In this document: piece after piece, positions 62,825 through 64,000 of the stretch
How positions within the stretch are numbered: the first letter of the stretch is position 1
Layout of the letters: each line of letters opens with the position of its first letter
Source of the DNA: Spongiihabitans sp963422685
GTDB lineage: Bacteria; Pseudomonadota; Gammaproteobacteria; Arenicellales; Poriferihabitantaceae
DNA length: 64,000 nt
Assembly (NCBI GenBank): GCA_963422685.1
Contig: OY730442.1
Coordinates: 2,170,001-2,234,000 of the forward strand
Reading direction: 5' to 3'
The notes under the pieces: model-generated
Seen by the model: the letters and a program-made list of their open reading frames with translations, nothing else
Told to the model about the DNA's origin: nothing
Database searches by the model: none
Program-made: the position numbers and the translations under genes

Positions 62825-64000
62825 TGATTGATTTACTGGTCAACCTCCGACCCGAATATATCGGACTAATCATGGTAGCCTGCATGTTGTTTGCTATTTT
62901 TATCGGCTTCCCGATTTCATTCACACTGATTTTCCTCGGCATGACTTTTGGACTGTGGGGATTTGGTCAACTGGTGTTCTACCTGATGACCTTCCAGTTT
63001 TCTGGCGTCATGCTTGAGCAAACCCTGGCAGCGGTGCCGTTGTTCATATTCATGGGCATACTCATGGAGCAGGCCGGTCTCATGGAGCGGCTGTTTCATG
63101 CGGTGCAATTAACCCTGTCCCGCACCCGGGGGGCGTTGTATATCGCGGTACTATTTGTCTCCACAATTTTTGCCGCCGCCACCGGCATCGTCGGTGCCTC
63201 GGTCACCATTCTCGGCATCATGGCCGCAAAAACCATGAACCGCGCAGGTTACGATGTGCCGCTTTCAGCGGGGGCGATTACCGCTGGCGGGACACTGGGT
63301 ATACTTATTCCACCGAGCATCATGCTGGTGGTTATGGGCCCTATCCTGGAAGTGCCGGTCACCGATCTTTTCGCTGCCGCGATCATCCCGGGTTTCATGC
63401 TGGCATTTATATACACGGGTTACGCACTGATTCGCTGCCACCTGAATCCGAACCTTGGCCCGCCCTTGCCGGAAGACCTGCAACCGACTTCCATGACCTA
63501 TGTCTGGAAGGAGTTTTTTCTGGGGCTGGTTCCGCCGGCTGCGTTGGTCGGGTTTGCCCTGGGCAGTATATTGTTGGGATTTGCCACGCCGACAGAAGCG
63601 GCGGGGATGGGCGCATTCGGTTCGTTCCTGCTTGCGGCCGCGTACAAAAAACTGAACTGGCCGGGATTCAAGGACGCGCTGATTAAAACGCTGGAAATTT
63701 CGGCATTGATCCTGGTGCTGGTAGCGGCATCGAATTTCTTCGGTGCGGTATTCGCACGACTCGGCACACCCACCATGTTAACCGAATATCTGCTGACCCT
63801 GGAGATGTCGCCTTACGCCATTTTGGCCATGGTCATGGTGCTGATATTCCTGCTCGGCTGGCCGCTGGAATGGGTTCCCATCGTATTGATTATCGTGCCC
63901 ATACTATTGCCGCTCATAGACGAGCTGGGATTTAACCTGATATGGTTCGGCATTCTGGTGGCGGTAAATTTACAGACCGCCTGGCTGTCGCCGCCCGTGG
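62824..64000 (+). CDS. dctM: TRAP transporter large permease (DctM), cut by the window end
   Basis: The frame is open to the window end, giving 392 residues of a membrane protein normally about 430-450 long. It shows DctM features: GFPISFTLIFLG, AAVPLFIFMGILMEQAG, ATGIVGASVTILGIMA, GGTLGILIPPSIMLVV and GFATPTEAAGMG. It is the sodium-driven transport subunit. The last visible residues NLQTAWLSPPV belong to the conserved C-terminal region, so only the very end is missing. Confidence 0.95.
   Translation, partial: MIDLLVNLRPEYIGLIMVACMLFAIFIGFPISFTLIFLGMTFGLWGFGQLVFYLMTFQFSGVMLEQTLAAVPLFIFMGILMEQAGLMERLFHAVQLTLSRTRGALYIAVLFVSTIFAAATGIVGASVTILGIMAAKTMNRAGYDVPLSAGAITAGGTLGILIPPSIMLVVMGPILEVPVTDLFAAAIIPGFMLAFIYTGYALIRCHLNPNLGPPLPEDLQPTSMTYVWKEFFLGLVPPAALVGFALGSILLGFATPTEAAGMGAFGSFLLAAAYKKLNWPGFKDALIKTLEISALILVLVAASNFFGAVFARLGTPTMLTEYLLTLEMSPYAILAMVMVLIFLLGWPLEWVPIVLIIVPILLPLIDELGFNLIWFGILVAVNLQTAWLSPPV

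Overview
The window reads as a stretch of chromosome from a heterotrophic gammaproteobacterium, probably marine. This is inference from gene content: glnS, sohB, bamE, dsbC, a nadK-recN-GNAT-bamE block, an aap-type amino-acid importer, a TRAP transporter and many importers and oxidases for small nitrogen compounds. I saw no rRNA, tRNA or CRISPR array. Several loci are decaying: an IS5-type remnant, a frameshifted crotonase gene, a broken molybdopterin oxidoreductase gene, and a single-base frameshift in leuA.

Layout. 0-4.1 kb: urease operon (ureF end, fused ureAB, ureC, ureG, ureD). 4.2-5.5 kb: degenerate IS5-family element sitting just after an abandoned gene start. 5.5-8.9 kb: gamma-carbonic anhydrase, SohB protease, GlnRS. 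9.9-13.9 kb: AI-2E-type membrane protein, two-component system, 3-methyladenine DNA glycosylase. 14-17.7 kb: aapQMP without its binding-protein gene, with two gene fragments behind it. 17.9-23.4 kb: TMADH/FadH-family oxidoreductase, EamA permease, dimethylglycine/sarcosine dehydrogenase-type enzyme. 23.7-37.6 kb: the most interesting region (below). 38.4-50 kb: housekeeping genes (leuA, family-4 UDG, mltD, mdh, glycosyltransferase, nucleosidase, yajQ, dsbC, bamE, GNAT, recN, nadK). 50-54 kb: a second NitT/TauT-type ABC importer whose permease carries a very large insertion. 54.4-60.4 kb: FAD oxidase, GST, SDR and two pseudogenes. 60.9-64 kb: TRAP transporter, cut by the window end.

The 23.7-37.6 kb region has three parts. 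(1) An Lrp-type regulator diverges from hypB-hypA and two adjacent ureohydrolase genes. The first ureohydrolase keeps all six metal ligands; the second has lost four of them. That pattern (active alpha, metal-free beta, plus nickel chaperones) is the one described for the heteromeric nickel enzymes metformin hydrolase and dimethylguanidine hydrolase. (2) A convergent operon encodes a complete toluene-4-monooxygenase-type diiron monooxygenase (subunits A-E in canonical order, all six iron ligands present) followed by a triple-RidA-domain protein and a NodB/PuuE-type amidohydrolase. (3) A divergent NitT/TauT (NMT1-like) ABC importer shares the intergenic region with the monooxygenase.

Taken together this suggests a catabolic pathway for an N-methylated, guanidine-containing compound, perhaps a heterocycle: import, oxidation by the diiron enzyme, Rid- and amidohydrolase-type processing, cleavage of a (dimethyl)guanidine to urea plus an amine, urea hydrolysis by the urease, and N-methyl oxidation by the flavoenzymes at 18-23 kb. 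The gene identities are well supported; the pathway and its substrate are inference.
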